Of a DNA stretch of 64,000 nucleotides, positions 18,527 through 27,380 are shown piece by piece. The stretch spans positions 46,896 to 110,895 of the forward strand of contig DASSJT010000202.1 in assembly GCA_035691065.1 (NCBI GenBank), read 5' to 3'. The translations under genes and the position numbers were made by a program. The notes under the pieces were generated by a model that worked only from the letters and a program-made list of their open reading frames with translations, had not been told where the DNA came from and did no database searches. How positions within the stretch are numbered: position 1 is the stretch's first letter; the number at the start of each line of letters is the position of its first letter. The stretch is from DASSJT01 sp035691065 (GTDB taxonomy: Bacteria; Actinomycetota; Actinomycetes; Actinomycetales; Dermatophilaceae).

Positions 18527-20373
18527 GTCGCCTCCCGGTCCGGGGGAATGATTGCCCTCAGCGTCGACCCGGTGGCGTGGGGGTGCTCGGCGCAGGGGTC
18601 GGTGTGGACCCACAGCGTGCCGCCGAGCGCACCCAGACGGTCCTTCAGGCCATCCAGTCCGCCACCCGGCGCAATGCGCACCCCGCCCGTGCCGTTGTCC
18701 CGCATCACGATCGAAAGCCGGTCGCCGTCCATGCCCACGACCAGCTCGCAGTGGCTCGCACTGGCGTGCTTGACCACGTTCGCCAGCGCCTCGGCAGCCG
18801 TGAAGTAGGCCGCCGCCTCGACGGCCGGTCGCGGGCGTTCCTCCAGCACCTGGGGGTCGATGGTGAGGGTCATGGCCAGCGGGGCCGCCTCCCGCAGGGT
18901 GTGCAGCGCGGGACCGAGGCCGCCCTGGCTCAGCGCGCTCGGGTGGATGCCCTGGGCCAGTCTCCGCAGCTCGGCCAGCGCGTCCTGGAGCTGGCTGCGG
19001 GCCTGGGTCACGATGTGCTTGGCCTCGTCAGCGTCGACCAGGTCGACTCTGGCCAGCAGGGCGGCGACGGAGAGGAACTGCTGCTGCGCCCCGTCGTGAA
19101 GGTTGCGCTCCACCCTCCGGCGCTCCTCGAGCGTGGCCTCGACGATGCGCGTCCGCGACCGCTTGAGCTCCTCCAGGTTCGCGCGGAGCTGCGCGTTGAG
19201 CCGCGTGTTGTCGAGCCCGTACCGGGCCGCCTTGAGCGCGGTCTCGAACAGGGCCGCATCGGGAATCGCCTTGGGGTTGTAGGAAACCGACAGCAGCGGT
19301 TCGTCGTGGTCGCCCATCACCTGGGCGAAGCCACGACGCCTCCCCTGGGAGTCGACGAGGTCGGTATGCCGGGCCAGGGCGTCTGCGGTCGGCGAGCCTC
19401 CCGCGACGACGACGGTGAGGGATGGGTCGACGAGTGCCTCGCGCAGCGAGGCCTGCAGCGCTTCGGGGTCGCCGGACCCTGCGGCCACGAGAACCCGCTC
19501 GGCAACCTGGGCCCCGGCTGCCCTGCGGCGCAGGAGGTCGGCGAGGAGGGCGACGGGGATCATGGCGGCGCTGAGGTCCCGGACCAGGGCAGCCGGGATG
19601 CCGCGGAACGCTGGGTCCGCCACCACCCAGATGGCCTGGTCGACCGACGCGGCGAAGGCGCAGATGGCCGTGACAATGGCCAGCGGCGCCAGGGACTGGC
19701 GGGTGAGGCCGATGGCGGACACGGCGCGGTGGGTGAGCAGTGCCCCACTCAGCAGGAGTAGGGCGACCGTGATGCCGCGCCCGCCGCGCATGAAGACCTG
19801 GTCGTGCCAGAACGGGTCGAGCGCGATGGTCGGGAAGCCACTCGGACGGTAGAAGCCGTCCGGGAGGTTGCCGGTGGTCAGGGCAGTGGGGATCCGGCTG
19901 CCGACGCTCGCCACCAGCATCGACCACACGATGCCCCGTTGGAACGTCGTGAGCCGGGAGCGCGGGTAGCGCAGCACGAGGCCGAGTGCCGCCGGCAGGT
20001 AGATCGGCTCGAGCACGTAGCCGATCCACGTGAGCCCGCCATCCAGGTAATGCGGGTCATTGAGGTCTCCCGGCACGGTCGCCCACGCCACCGCAAGGCA
20101 CGCCCAGCCGCTGATGTTGGGGAGGCTCGAGGCCATCAGGGTCAGGCCGATGACGATGAACGAGATCACGGTCAGCCACGTGATGGCCACTGCGGGCGCC
20201 TGGTCCGGCAGCCGTGGGATCGAGAGCGCCACTTTGGCCGACAGCGCCAGCGCGCCCACGATCACTGCCCGATTGGGCACGGAGCCCGATGCCACGCCTG
20301 ATTCTCCACCCGTCAGGAGCTCGGCCGCAGGCATTCGCGCAGGCGGACGGTCCAGGGCCACGGACCACGTCAC
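18523..20373 (-). CDS. membrane sensor histidine kinase (HisKA_3 type)
   Basis: A 616-residue kinase: an N-terminal block of about eight to nine hydrophobic segments (roughly 30-300), a linker, then a dimerisation helix with the phospho-acceptor His in EERRRVERNLHDGAQQQFLS and a HATPase domain (EALANVVKHASA, DNGTGGV). No extracytoplasmic sensor domain is seen, so the membrane block itself may sense. Two adjacent GTG codons overlap the stop of the patatin gene; I chose the one giving a GTGA overlap. An internal ATG at 20334 lacks a ribosome site. It phosphorylates the response regulator encoded next. Confidence 0.88.
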   Translation of the reverse strand: MTWSVALDRPPARMPAAELLTGGESGVASGSVPNRAVIVGALALSAKVALSIPRLPDQAPAVAITWLTVISFIVIGLTLMASSLPNISGWACLAVAWATVPGDLNDPHYLDGGLTWIGYVLEPIYLPAALGLVLRYPRSRLTTFQRGIVWSMLVASVGSRIPTALTTGNLPDGFYRPSGFPTIALDPFWHDQVFMRGGRGITVALLLLSGALLTHRAVSAIGLTRQSLAPLAIVTAICAFAASVDQAIWVVADPAFRGIPAALVRDLSAAMIPVALLADLLRRRAAGAQVAERVLVAAGSGDPEALQASLREALVDPSLTVVVAGGSPTADALARHTDLVDSQGRRRGFAQVMGDHDEPLLSVSYNPKAIPDAALFETALKAARYGLDNTRLNAQLRANLEELKRSRTRIVEATLEERRRVERNLHDGAQQQFLSVAALLARVDLVDADEAKHIVTQARSQLQDALAELRRLAQGIHPSALSQGGLGPALHTLREAAPLAMTLTIDPQVLEERPRPAVEAAAYFTAAEALANVVKHASASHCELVVGMDGDRLSIVMRDNGTGGVRIAPGGGLDGLKDRLGALGGTLWVHTDPCAEHPHATGSTLRAIIPPDREAT

Positions 20374-23219
20374 CACAGGTCCCCGGCCTCGATGGCCCGG
20401 TCGACGAGGCATTCCCCCAGCTTGCGGTAGGCCTCGAAGTCGAACTCGTCGAACATCTCGAACCGTTGCGTCGTTGCCGGGAAGTCGGGATTGCGCAGGC
20501 GGTATGCCTCCAGGTCCCAAGGGAGCCCCTCGGGGAGGACGCACTTGATGTAGGTGATGTCGCACGTCCACCCCGGCCGGCGAGGGTCCGTTGCCGCCGC
20601 CTTCACATGGCCTGCTCGGGGGTGCCTGTCGGTGCCTCGCACGAGACGGGTCGGGTCGAACCGGACTTCGATGCCGTGGTCCATGCGAAGTGTCGACATC
20701 GCATCGCCGACCACAGGGAACTTGTCCTCGTCGTCGCCGCTTCCGTCCAGGACGACCAGACGGCTCGGGTGTCGGCGGAGGCTCTCGACCAGCCCGGAGT
20801 TGTCGTAATGGCCACCGTCGGTCAGGTACAGGTAGGGAGCTCGAACCGGCATACTGCCGAACGCCTCTGCCACCACGGCGAGGGACGTGGGCCGGTCCAT
20901 CCGCTCGTTGAGCCACGAGACGACACTTCGCTTCCGGTCTCCCGACCGTGAGTTCGGATAGTAGGGGTTCGGCATCCAGACGCCCAGACGCAGGTTGGCG
21001 AACGCGAGCAGCAGCCGGTACACGCCGATGAGCTTGCTTTCCCGGCCAGCCCTTGGAGCGAACGCCGCACCGGATATCGCCATGGCCTTGGCAAGGTGCA
21101 GCAGGCGCACCGGTCCCGAGGGATCGGTGCGGTAGTCCGCGGTCGGGACCCAACAGGCGCCCCCGGGAAGAGTCGGCTCACTCAGTCCCAGTACGTCGGC
21201 TCCCAGGACGAACGGCGTGCCCCCGCGACCACTGGGAAGTACGTCGCCCTCCGCAATGTTCGCGGTTGCCATGAGGACCAGGTTCGGGCGCCGCGGCGGC
21301 TCCTGGCCCGATGTCGGTGTCTCGGCCCGGGGGACATACCCGGGTATCTTCGCGGGCAGCTGGCCTTTCGGGCCGCGTCCCCTCCTGCTGGTGGGCCTCG
21401 TCGCCCCTGCACTCTGGGTCTGGGTCTGGGTCTGGGTCAGGTTCGGGTCGAGCTCGGCCAGCCGGAGGTCCCCGGCGCCGGAGTGCTCCAGAAAGGCGTA
21501 CGAGAGTCGCTCCCGGTAGTAGGGGTGGATCGTCGTCACGTTGGTCAGGCCGAAAGCCCATAAAGCAACTGGGACGACGACCGCGAAGACCAGGGGGAAG
21601 TAGCCGAGCTGCTCACGGCTCGCCGCCGTGATGTACGACGCGGTCGTCGCGGCCGTCACGACGAACACGATCAGGGTGAAGAGGGTGACTGCCAGGAAGG
21701 GTGCCACGCGGTGTCGAACCAGCTCCAGCGCCCTGCCGGTGGGGGTCTCGGCTCCTGAAGGGGTGGTGATTCCCTTGAACAGCGACCGGAGGAAGCCGAT
21801 GAGGGAGCCGATGACCGCGAAGGCCGTCGTCCACTCGGCCGGCACTGTGAGGTTCCCCAGCCGTCCGTCGACCATGGCGTTGTGGAGCTCGACGGCGATC
21901 CAGGGCAGTCCCACGCTCAGCGCCGCGAGGGGGACCGCAACCTGCACGAGTCGGTTGGGCGTCTGTCCGAGAAAGTGGGTGCGCACGCCATCTGAGAGGG
22001 GCCTCGGTGAGGCGAGCTTCGAATACGCGGCTCGCACCCATTCCTGGGCGGTCTGCCAGGCCGACAGGACTGCCGCGATGAGGGATCTCGCAACCGGCCC
22101 TTGGCCCCTTGCCCGAAGGGTGCTCCGTGCGTCGATGGGGTGGGCGCCGTCAAGCCGATCAGCCGCTCGCCGATCTTCGGCGCGTGAAGCGACGTAGTCG
22201 TGGAGGCGCTGGCCACAGAAGAGCAGCACGGCCACACCCACGAGGACCAGAGGTCCCAGCAGCTCGGCCCACCAGTGGCCCCATCCCAGTCCGTTCAGCG
22301 CCCACAGGGACGAATGCGTCCTGATGTTGGTGTCAACCATCTGGGTGAGGACGACGTGCTCGGCCATCACCCAGGCGAGGGCCATGACCACGGCAGCGAG
22401 CAGGGTCACGTTGACCCCGACGCCGAACAGCAGCGAGGTCACCAGGTCGAAGCGCGCGCGTCCCGGCGAGGTGACGATGTTGGTACGGCGGCGCAGTTCC
22501 GCCAGCTCCGCGCTCCCCGGCGCGAACGGGGTCCCGCCCTTCTCGGGTTCGAGGCCCACCGAGTCGAGGTGCTGGTACATCGCGAGGTAGGCGGACGCGG
22601 CATACCCGCCTCCGCTCACCGCCACCACGGTCTCGACCTCACCGAACTTGCCTCTCGCGTCCAGCTCTTGCAGGGCACCCAGGCAGAACGATGCGGACTT
22701 GATCCCGCCTCCGGAACAGGCCAACATCGTGCTCCCCGATGCTCCGTCCGTCTCGGGCTGTGCCTTGACAGGCGTGCCGCCGGCCACGGGTTGCCCCTCT
22801 GACTTCAGCGCGAGGTCAGCCGTCTCCGTGGGGACCGTCGCGTCGGCGAACTGCTTGATGCCCATCCGGCGAAGCACGAACAGGATGAGGCAGAGGACCG
22901 CGAGGGCCGCGACCCCACGGAACTCTGGCGATGTCTGGAACTCACGCCACGTGGGATCCCGCCCCAGGACCCTGGACCGCACGGTGTAGTCCGTCCAGAG
23001 CAGGGCGATCAGGGCCACCACCACGATGAGGCGCCACATCGCCAACTGTGCCCTCTGTTGCCTTCCCTGGATGGCCATCTCGGGCGAAGGGCGGGTGTTC
23101 ACAGGCAGGCTCGCATCCATGCCGTCACCTCCGTGATCCTCCCGTCGGGGAGCCGACTCTGTTGTGATCTTCCCGCTCGGTCGTCGCGTTGGTGGCGTCT
23201 TCGCAGACTTGCTCGACAT
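20370..23219 (-). CDS. large membrane-embedded patatin-like phospholipase
   Basis: A 949-residue protein. The patatin parts are split: oxyanion loop CSGGGIKSASFCLGALQEL and nucleophile AVSGGGYAASA lie near residues 168-210, and the catalytic Asp motif TDGGHYDNSG lies near 815. Between them are several membrane segments. Two more sit near the N-terminus (about 62-80 and 105-120). The nucleophile elbow reads VSGGG, not GxSxG, as in other large bacterial members. Patatins hydrolyse acyl lipids. A hexanucleotide repeat encodes a TQTQTQTQ stretch. GAGGAG precedes the ATG. Its stop overlaps the histidine-kinase start. Confidence 0.85.
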   Translation of the reverse strand: MSSKSAKTPPTRRPSGKITTESAPRREDHGGDGMDASLPVNTRPSPEMAIQGRQQRAQLAMWRLIVVVALIALLWTDYTVRSRVLGRDPTWREFQTSPEFRGVAALAVLCLILFVLRRMGIKQFADATVPTETADLALKSEGQPVAGGTPVKAQPETDGASGSTMLACSGGGIKSASFCLGALQELDARGKFGEVETVVAVSGGGYAASAYLAMYQHLDSVGLEPEKGGTPFAPGSAELAELRRRTNIVTSPGRARFDLVTSLLFGVGVNVTLLAAVVMALAWVMAEHVVLTQMVDTNIRTHSSLWALNGLGWGHWWAELLGPLVLVGVAVLLFCGQRLHDYVASRAEDRRAADRLDGAHPIDARSTLRARGQGPVARSLIAAVLSAWQTAQEWVRAAYSKLASPRPLSDGVRTHFLGQTPNRLVQVAVPLAALSVGLPWIAVELHNAMVDGRLGNLTVPAEWTTAFAVIGSLIGFLRSLFKGITTPSGAETPTGRALELVRHRVAPFLAVTLFTLIVFVVTAATTASYITAASREQLGYFPLVFAVVVPVALWAFGLTNVTTIHPYYRERLSYAFLEHSGAGDLRLAELDPNLTQTQTQTQSAGATRPTSRRGRGPKGQLPAKIPGYVPRAETPTSGQEPPRRPNLVLMATANIAEGDVLPSGRGGTPFVLGADVLGLSEPTLPGGACWVPTADYRTDPSGPVRLLHLAKAMAISGAAFAPRAGRESKLIGVYRLLLAFANLRLGVWMPNPYYPNSRSGDRKRSVVSWLNERMDRPTSLAVVAEAFGSMPVRAPYLYLTDGGHYDNSGLVESLRRHPSRLVVLDGSGDDEDKFPVVGDAMSTLRMDHGIEVRFDPTRLVRGTDRHPRAGHVKAAATDPRRPGWTCDITYIKCVLPEGLPWDLEAYRLRNPDFPATTQRFEMFDEFDFEAYRKLGECLVDRAIEAGDLW

Positions 23220-23372
23220 GGCAGCTCCTCAGACAAACCGTCGAACCCGGCTTCCGCTGGAAGCGCTGGGGGACACTCCCAGCGTGGCGGCCGCAAACGC
23301 GGCACAGATCGGGGTCAGCCCGTGGCTGACTACGTGGAAACACGGAGTACCGGTGACGGCCGTGCCGGGGCC

Positions 23373-23432
23373 CCAGCACACGGAGGTCGGATGCCGGGGA
23401 CGCCAGCACATGGAGGTCGTATGCCGGGTAGC
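23373..23432. repeat. two-copy tandem repeat, 30 bp period
   Basis: Units beginning CCAGCACACGGAGGTCGGAT and CCAGCACATGGAGGTCGTAT follow each other between the HTH regulator and the patatin gene. The second copy carries a GTATGCCG motif and forms the left arm of the adjacent hairpin. Confidence 0.75.
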
Positions 23433-23449
23433 CGGCTCACCGGCATACG
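23418..23449 (-). terminator. hairpin after the cysteine-rich HTH regulator
   Basis: CGTATGCCGG pairs perfectly with CCGGCATACG across a 12-base loop, 11 bases past the stop of the regulator gene. It is a likely terminator without a T-run. Confidence 0.75.
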
Positions 23450-23460
23450 GCCAGTGCCGC

Positions 23461-24174
23461 TCAGGCCTCCGAGGGGGACGTGGCGCGGACCTTCACGCAG
23501 CACAGGCCCGGCTCGGGGTCCAGGCAGGACTCGACATGGGTGCAGCCCAGTCCGTCGAGGACTCCGTGGACGAGCGACTGGTTGATGCCGCAGACCAGCG
23601 CGGTGTGCTGCCGGGCCAGCTCGTCGAACGGGCAGTTGGCCAGGGCCAGGTGGTCTGGGCTCCGCCGCGGCTCGTAGCCCCGGTCACTGAGAACCGAGGC
23701 GACCCGGTCCAGCTCGTCCAGCTCGTCCAGCTCGGATCCGCCGGAGGTCGGAGCCTCGTCAGCGATCCGACGGCCCTCGGACTCGGCCGCCTCCCGCACC
23801 GCCGCGTCGAGGGGTTCGCTGCCGGCCGCTGCCCGCTCGAGGCCGGCGGCGAGGACGTGGCCGACCAGCTCATAGTGCCGCTCCGGCAGGGAGACGGTGA
23901 GCTGGCGTCCGGCGCGCCGGTAGAGCTTGGCAGGCCGGCCCGCTCCCGGACCGGTGCGGCCGCTCAGCCGGCGGAACTCGGCCTCCAGCAGCCCGTCCGC
24001 AACGAGGCGGTCGAGGTGGAACTTGGCCGTGTGCACCGCCACGCCGAGCGCCTCCGCGGCCGCCTCGCGACCGACGGGGCCGGGCTGTGCGACGACGTAG
24101 AGGTACAGGGCTCGGCGCGTCGGGTCGGCGAGCGATCCCACGCCGGCCACTGCCTCGACGAAGTCATCGCTCAC
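23461..24174 (-). CDS. HTH regulator with C-terminal cysteine cluster (SufR-like)
   Basis: A 237-residue regulator: ArsR/DeoR-like winged helix at the N-terminus (DPTRRALYLYVVAQPGPVGR..AVHTAKFHLDRLVADGLL), and a C-terminal effector domain holding cysteines in NCPFDELARQH, LVCGIN, LGCTHVESC and GLCCVKV. This arrangement is like SufR-type iron-sulfur regulators, which sense cluster status or oxidants; the assignment is by pattern. The GTG at 24174 has AAAGG upstream. It is divergent from a DoxX-folE operon across a symmetric regulatory region. Confidence 0.78.
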   Translation of the reverse strand: MSDDFVEAVAGVGSLADPTRRALYLYVVAQPGPVGREAAAEALGVAVHTAKFHLDRLVADGLLEAEFRRLSGRTGPGAGRPAKLYRRAGRQLTVSLPERHYELVGHVLAAGLERAAAGSEPLDAAVREAAESEGRRIADEAPTSGGSELDELDELDRVASVLSDRGYEPRRSPDHLALANCPFDELARQHTALVCGINQSLVHGVLDGLGCTHVESCLDPEPGLCCVKVRATSPSEA

Positions 24175-24185
24175 GGGGCCGGCCT

Positions 24186-24254
24186 TTCTAAAAGAGAGAA
24201 GTCTTGACGCAAGAAGGTTCACATGTCTAACGTCAAGCCTACTCTCTTTTAGAA
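24186..24254. promoter_or_regulatory. divergent promoter with mirrored operators
   Basis: TTCTAAAAGAGAG at 24186-24198 is repeated as its exact complement at 24242-24254, one copy in front of each divergent gene. A second inverted pair, CTTGACG (24203-24209) and CGTCAAG (24231-24237), shares the same centre and supplies a -35-like TTGACG to each direction. For the plus strand TAACGT (24228-24233) is a fair -10. Each 13-bp site then lies near the transcription start, as expected for repression by the flanking HTH protein. Confidence 0.72.
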
Positions 24255-24268
24255 CCGAGGAGGCAGTC

Positions 24269-24763
24269 ATGAGTCATCAGTCAAGCCATCCGTCCCTACA
24301 CACCGCGACGCCGAGTGCGGTCGCGAGCCCTCGAGAGCGCGAGGCCTTCCTGCTCCTGCGGACAGTCTTCACCGTCGCACCCATCGTGTTCGGGCTCGAC
24401 AAGTTCTTCAACCTGCTGACCGACTGGGAGAAGTACCTGGCCCCGTGGGTCAACGGCCTGGTCCCTGGCAGTGCGCGCACCGCGATGCTCATCGTCGGCG
24501 TGGTGGAGGTCGTCGCCGGCATCCTCGTCATGCTCCGTCCCGCGATCGGGGGCTACGTGGTCGCCGCCTGGCTGGCCGGCATCATCGTCAACCTGGCCAG
24601 TCTCGGCGGCTACTGGGACGTTGCCCTGCGTGACTTCGGCCTGCTCGTGGGCGCCCTGGCACTCGCTCGCCTGGCCGGACCGGTGCGGGGTGCGGCTGCG
24701 TCCTCCCCGTCATCGTCGTCGCCGTCTTCGGGCTCGGCTGCTGCGCGTGGGGCCGGCGAATGA
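24269..24763 (+). CDS. DoxX-like membrane protein
   Basis: A 164-residue protein with four hydrophobic segments and the DoxX-type start LLLRTVFTVAPIVFGLDKFFNLL. A low-complexity Ser/Ala/Gly tail ends it. DoxX-like proteins are linked to redox and thiol stress in several bacteria, but no reaction is assigned. GAGGAGG precedes the ATG. It overlaps folE by 4 bases, and the pair is divergent from the cysteine-rich regulator, its probable repressor. Confidence 0.85.
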   Translation: MSHQSSHPSLHTATPSAVASPREREAFLLLRTVFTVAPIVFGLDKFFNLLTDWEKYLAPWVNGLVPGSARTAMLIVGVVEVVAGILVMLRPAIGGYVVAAWLAGIIVNLASLGGYWDVALRDFGLLVGALALARLAGPVRGAAASSPSSSSPSSGSAAARGAGE

Positions 24764-25401
24764 CCGAGGCCGTCGACCACCTTCCGAACGAGCCGCTCCA
24801 GACCCAGCGACTGCAGCGGTGGCGGCCGCGGATCGTGCACGCACGCGAGGAGGTCGACCTGCGGGCCGCGGAGCTGGCTGCGGCCGACCTCCTGTCGGCG
24901 CTCGGCCTTCCCATCGACTCGGACGACATGGCCGAGACCCCCCGCCGGATGGCGCACGCGCTCGCCGAGCTCCTCCAGCCGCCGGCATTCGACTTCACGA
25001 CCTTCGCCAACAGCGAGAGCTACGACGAGCTCGTCCTCGTCCGGGACATCCCCGTGCGCTCGGTCTGCGAGCACCACATGCTGCCCTTCTTCGGGGTCGC
25101 CCACGTCGGCTACCTGCCCGGCGAGCGGATCCTGGGGCTGTCCAAGCTGGCCCGGGTCGTGGAGTTCTACGCGCGCCGGGCCCAGACCCAGGAGCGGCTC
25201 ACGCGTCAGGTCGCCGAGCACCTCGAAACGCACCTCGAGCCGCTGGGCGTCGGAGTGGTCGTCGAGGCGGAGCACACCTGCATGAGCCTCCGTGGCGCAG
25301 GCGTGAGGGGATCGCGGACGGTCACCTCGGCCCTGCTGGGCGAGCTCCGGTCGAGCCCGTCGTCGCGAGCCGAGTTCCTGGGGCTGACCCGGGCGCAGTG
25401 A
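24760..25401 (+). CDS. folE: GTP cyclohydrolase I
   Basis: A 213-residue type I enzyme that opens GTP to 7,8-dihydroneopterin triphosphate, the first step to folate and pterin cofactors. Zinc ligands Cys103, His106 and Cys174 are visible in SVCEHHMLPFFG and EHTCMSLRG, and the ILGLSKLARVVEFYARR core is intact. It starts inside the DoxX stop (ATGA). No other folate gene is near, and its pairing with DoxX under a putative redox regulator suggests a stress-induced or second copy; whether another folE exists cannot be seen here. Confidence 0.94.
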   Translation: MTEAVDHLPNEPLQTQRLQRWRPRIVHAREEVDLRAAELAAADLLSALGLPIDSDDMAETPRRMAHALAELLQPPAFDFTTFANSESYDELVLVRDIPVRSVCEHHMLPFFGVAHVGYLPGERILGLSKLARVVEFYARRAQTQERLTRQVAEHLETHLEPLGVGVVVEAEHTCMSLRGAGVRGSRTVTSALLGELRSSPSSRAEFLGLTRAQ

Positions 25402-25424
25402 GGGTATGCCGGTCGGTGGCCCCG

Positions 25425-25517
25425 TGGGCGGACGGTGACCCTCCGGGCGGACGGGTGGCCCTCCGGGCGGACGGGTGGCCCTCCGGGCGGGTGGGTGGGT
25501 CACCGTGGGCGGACGGT
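25425..25517. repeat. tandem repeat, 20 bp period
   Basis: CCCTCCGGGCGGACGGGTGG occurs at 25439 and 25459 with a variant at 25479 and half-copies on both sides. It fills the gap between the convergent folE and sortase genes. Confidence 0.8.
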
Positions 25518-25605
25518 AGCTCTTGCGAGCAGGTGACCTCTGCGGTCGGGCATGGCGCCGCAGGGTGAGGCCACGCAGGTGGCGCCGCGGGATCGCCCGC
25601 GCGGG

Positions 25606-26283
25606 TCAGGGAACCTCGGCGATGGCCACGAAGTTGGCCACCCGGTGCCCGTCCGGCCGCAGGCCGAGCGCGTCGTCGCACGTGACCAGGGCAATGCGCC
25701 GCACGGTGGTGTTGCTCCCCCACACCGACTGGTTGGTCTGGAGCTGGTGCTTGTCGATGGTGAGCGTCTGGACGACCTTGAGCGTGATGGTGGTGCCTGC
25801 GGCGTCGCGGAGGCGGACCACGGAGCCGCGGTGCAGCTTGTCCAGGTTGTAGAAGGCGTCGGGGCGGCCGTTCGCGACGATGTGCCCGGCGATGACGGAC
25901 GTTCCCACCTGCCCGGGCTTGACCCGCCCGTAGCCGGTGAACCAGACCACGTCGCCCGCTGGCGGGCTGATCCTGCCCCCGACGAGGCCTTCCGGCCGCA
26001 TGCGCTCCTCGACGCCGATCGCCGGGATCTCCAAGAAGACCTGGCTGCCGCGAAGGCTTGCCGGGCTGGGCTTCGAGGTGCCGCTCGTCGCGGCTGGCTG
26101 GGTCGGCGAGGTCGACCTCGCGGGCGCTGGGTCACCGCCGGCCGAGATCCCCAAGGGGGCCCCGACGGGCTGCGACGCCTCGCCTGTACCCCAGACACCG
26201 CCGACCGACAGAGCCAAGGCCAGGACTCCGGCGATCACCAGGCCGATGCCGGCCACGACGTGGTAGCGGTTCGGGATCTTCAT
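25606..26283 (-). CDS. class E/F-type sortase
   Basis: A 225-residue transpeptidase with an N-terminal membrane anchor (about 8-30), a Pro/Ser/Thr linker and a sortase barrel. The catalytic residues are His134 (IAGHIV), Cys202 (LVTCDD) and Arg214 (GHRVANF). It would cleave a sorting signal and join the protein to the cell wall or another acceptor. The gene just upstream on the same strand encodes a plausible substrate. The ATG at 26283 was chosen over a TTG three codons upstream; neither has a clear ribosome site. Confidence 0.88.
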   Translation of the reverse strand: MKIPNRYHVVAGIGLVIAGVLALALSVGGVWGTGEASQPVGAPLGISAGGDPAPARSTSPTQPAATSGTSKPSPASLRGSQVFLEIPAIGVEERMRPEGLVGGRISPPAGDVVWFTGYGRVKPGQVGTSVIAGHIVANGRPDAFYNLDKLHRGSVVRLRDAAGTTITLKVVQTLTIDKHQLQTNQSVWGSNTTVRRIALVTCDDALGLRPDGHRVANFVAIAEVP

Positions 26284-26381
26284 ACTGGACAAGAGGATAC
26301 GGGCTGGCGGTGGGCGGAGTCAGGCATTGAGCCTGCTGACGTTGGTGGTCACCCACCGCCGGTCCGTGCCTCGCTGGCGGT

Positions 26382-26993
26382 TCAGTGTTTGCGGGAGGGG
26401 CGGCGCAGCCCGGCGATCGTCAGGGCGAGACCGCCGAGGATGACGGCCAAGCCCGCAGCCAGACCCAGGCCGCTGGAGCCGCCGACGAGGTCGGTCTCCA
26501 CCACAGGTCCCGTCGAGGGGCTCGTGCTCGACGAGGTGGTGCTCGTCTTCGTGGTGGTGGTCGTCGTCGTGGTGGTCGTGCTCTTCTTGGTCGGCGCCTC
26601 GCACAGGATCACGTGTGAGATGTCCTTGCCGCTGCTGTGGGACAGCACGTCGCCCTCGGAGACGCTGGAGTGCTCCTCGTTGGGCTGGTCGACCGACTGG
26701 TCGGCGCCCGCCTTGACGATCGCGTAGACCCAGTCGTACCCGTCGTCGGCCGCGGGAACGGTGAAGGTCTTGGCGTCCACGTTGTCGTACTTCTTGCACT
26801 TGACCCCGGGGTACTGGCCGGCCAGTACCGACTCCCAGTAGGACGTGTGGTTCTTGTCGGAGTCGACCGAGGCGGCGACGCCCGACGACACCGGCGCGGC
26901 CGACGCCGAGGCGAGGACGCCAAGCGAGCCGGCGAGAAGGGCTACGGCTCCGACGGTGGAGACGAGCGCGCGGCGGATGGTGATGGAGTGCAT
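26382..26993 (-). CDS. exported wall-anchored protein, likely sortase substrate
   Basis: A 203-residue surface protein: signal peptide (about 1-33, ending ASASAAP), a domain with two cysteines (66 and 131), a Thr-rich stalk with a run of ten Thr (139-148), then ETDLVGG (166-172), a hydrophobic span (173-196) and the positive tail RRPSRKH. This is a cell-wall sorting-signal layout without LPxTG. The domain between the cysteines (SYWESVLAGQYPGVKCKKYD) is of a kind seen in actinobacterial anchored proteins of unknown role. It lies 98 bases upstream of the sortase. Confidence 0.75.
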   Translation of the reverse strand: MHSITIRRALVSTVGAVALLAGSLGVLASASAAPVSSGVAASVDSDKNHTSYWESVLAGQYPGVKCKKYDNVDAKTFTVPAADDGYDWVYAIVKAGADQSVDQPNEEHSSVSEGDVLSHSSGKDISHVILCEAPTKKSTTTTTTTTTTKTSTTSSSTSPSTGPVVETDLVGGSSGLGLAAGLAVILGGLALTIAGLRRPSRKH

Positions 26994-27380
26994 GGGACGT
27001 CCAGTCCTTCCTGGCCCGGCTACTCCGGGCCGCACAGATGTGGGGGTCAGGCTGTCGCAGAGGTTGCGGAGTTCAGGCTCGTGATGCACGCCCTGACCCA
27101 GTGATGCTGGCCCGATGGGCTTCGCACGGCGCGGTCTGCCGCGGCACCCCTGAACCTCCGGTCGGGGATGCTGAGTCGGCGGCTCAATGTACTGCGGAGC
27201 CAAGGCGGCCCATGCCGTTTTCGCGCAAGTTGCTCGAGCCGAAGCGTGCTGTGCCACTGCCGTTTCACGCCAGGGAGCCACATTCCGGGTATGCCGTCCG
27301 CTCGCCTCCCCGCGTGCCGCGCTCGCGGGGCCCTTACCGGCCGGCTGGACGGGTGTGGGCGACTCACGTAGGACTTGACC
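26994..27380. other. 387-base gap between divergent genes
   Basis: It separates the wall protein gene (minus) from the CDF transporter gene (plus) and should hold both promoters. I see one GTATGCCG motif near 27292 and a 7-bp stem (27308-27314 with 27324-27330). No convincing gene, tRNA or riboswitch is recognised. Confidence 0.5.
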
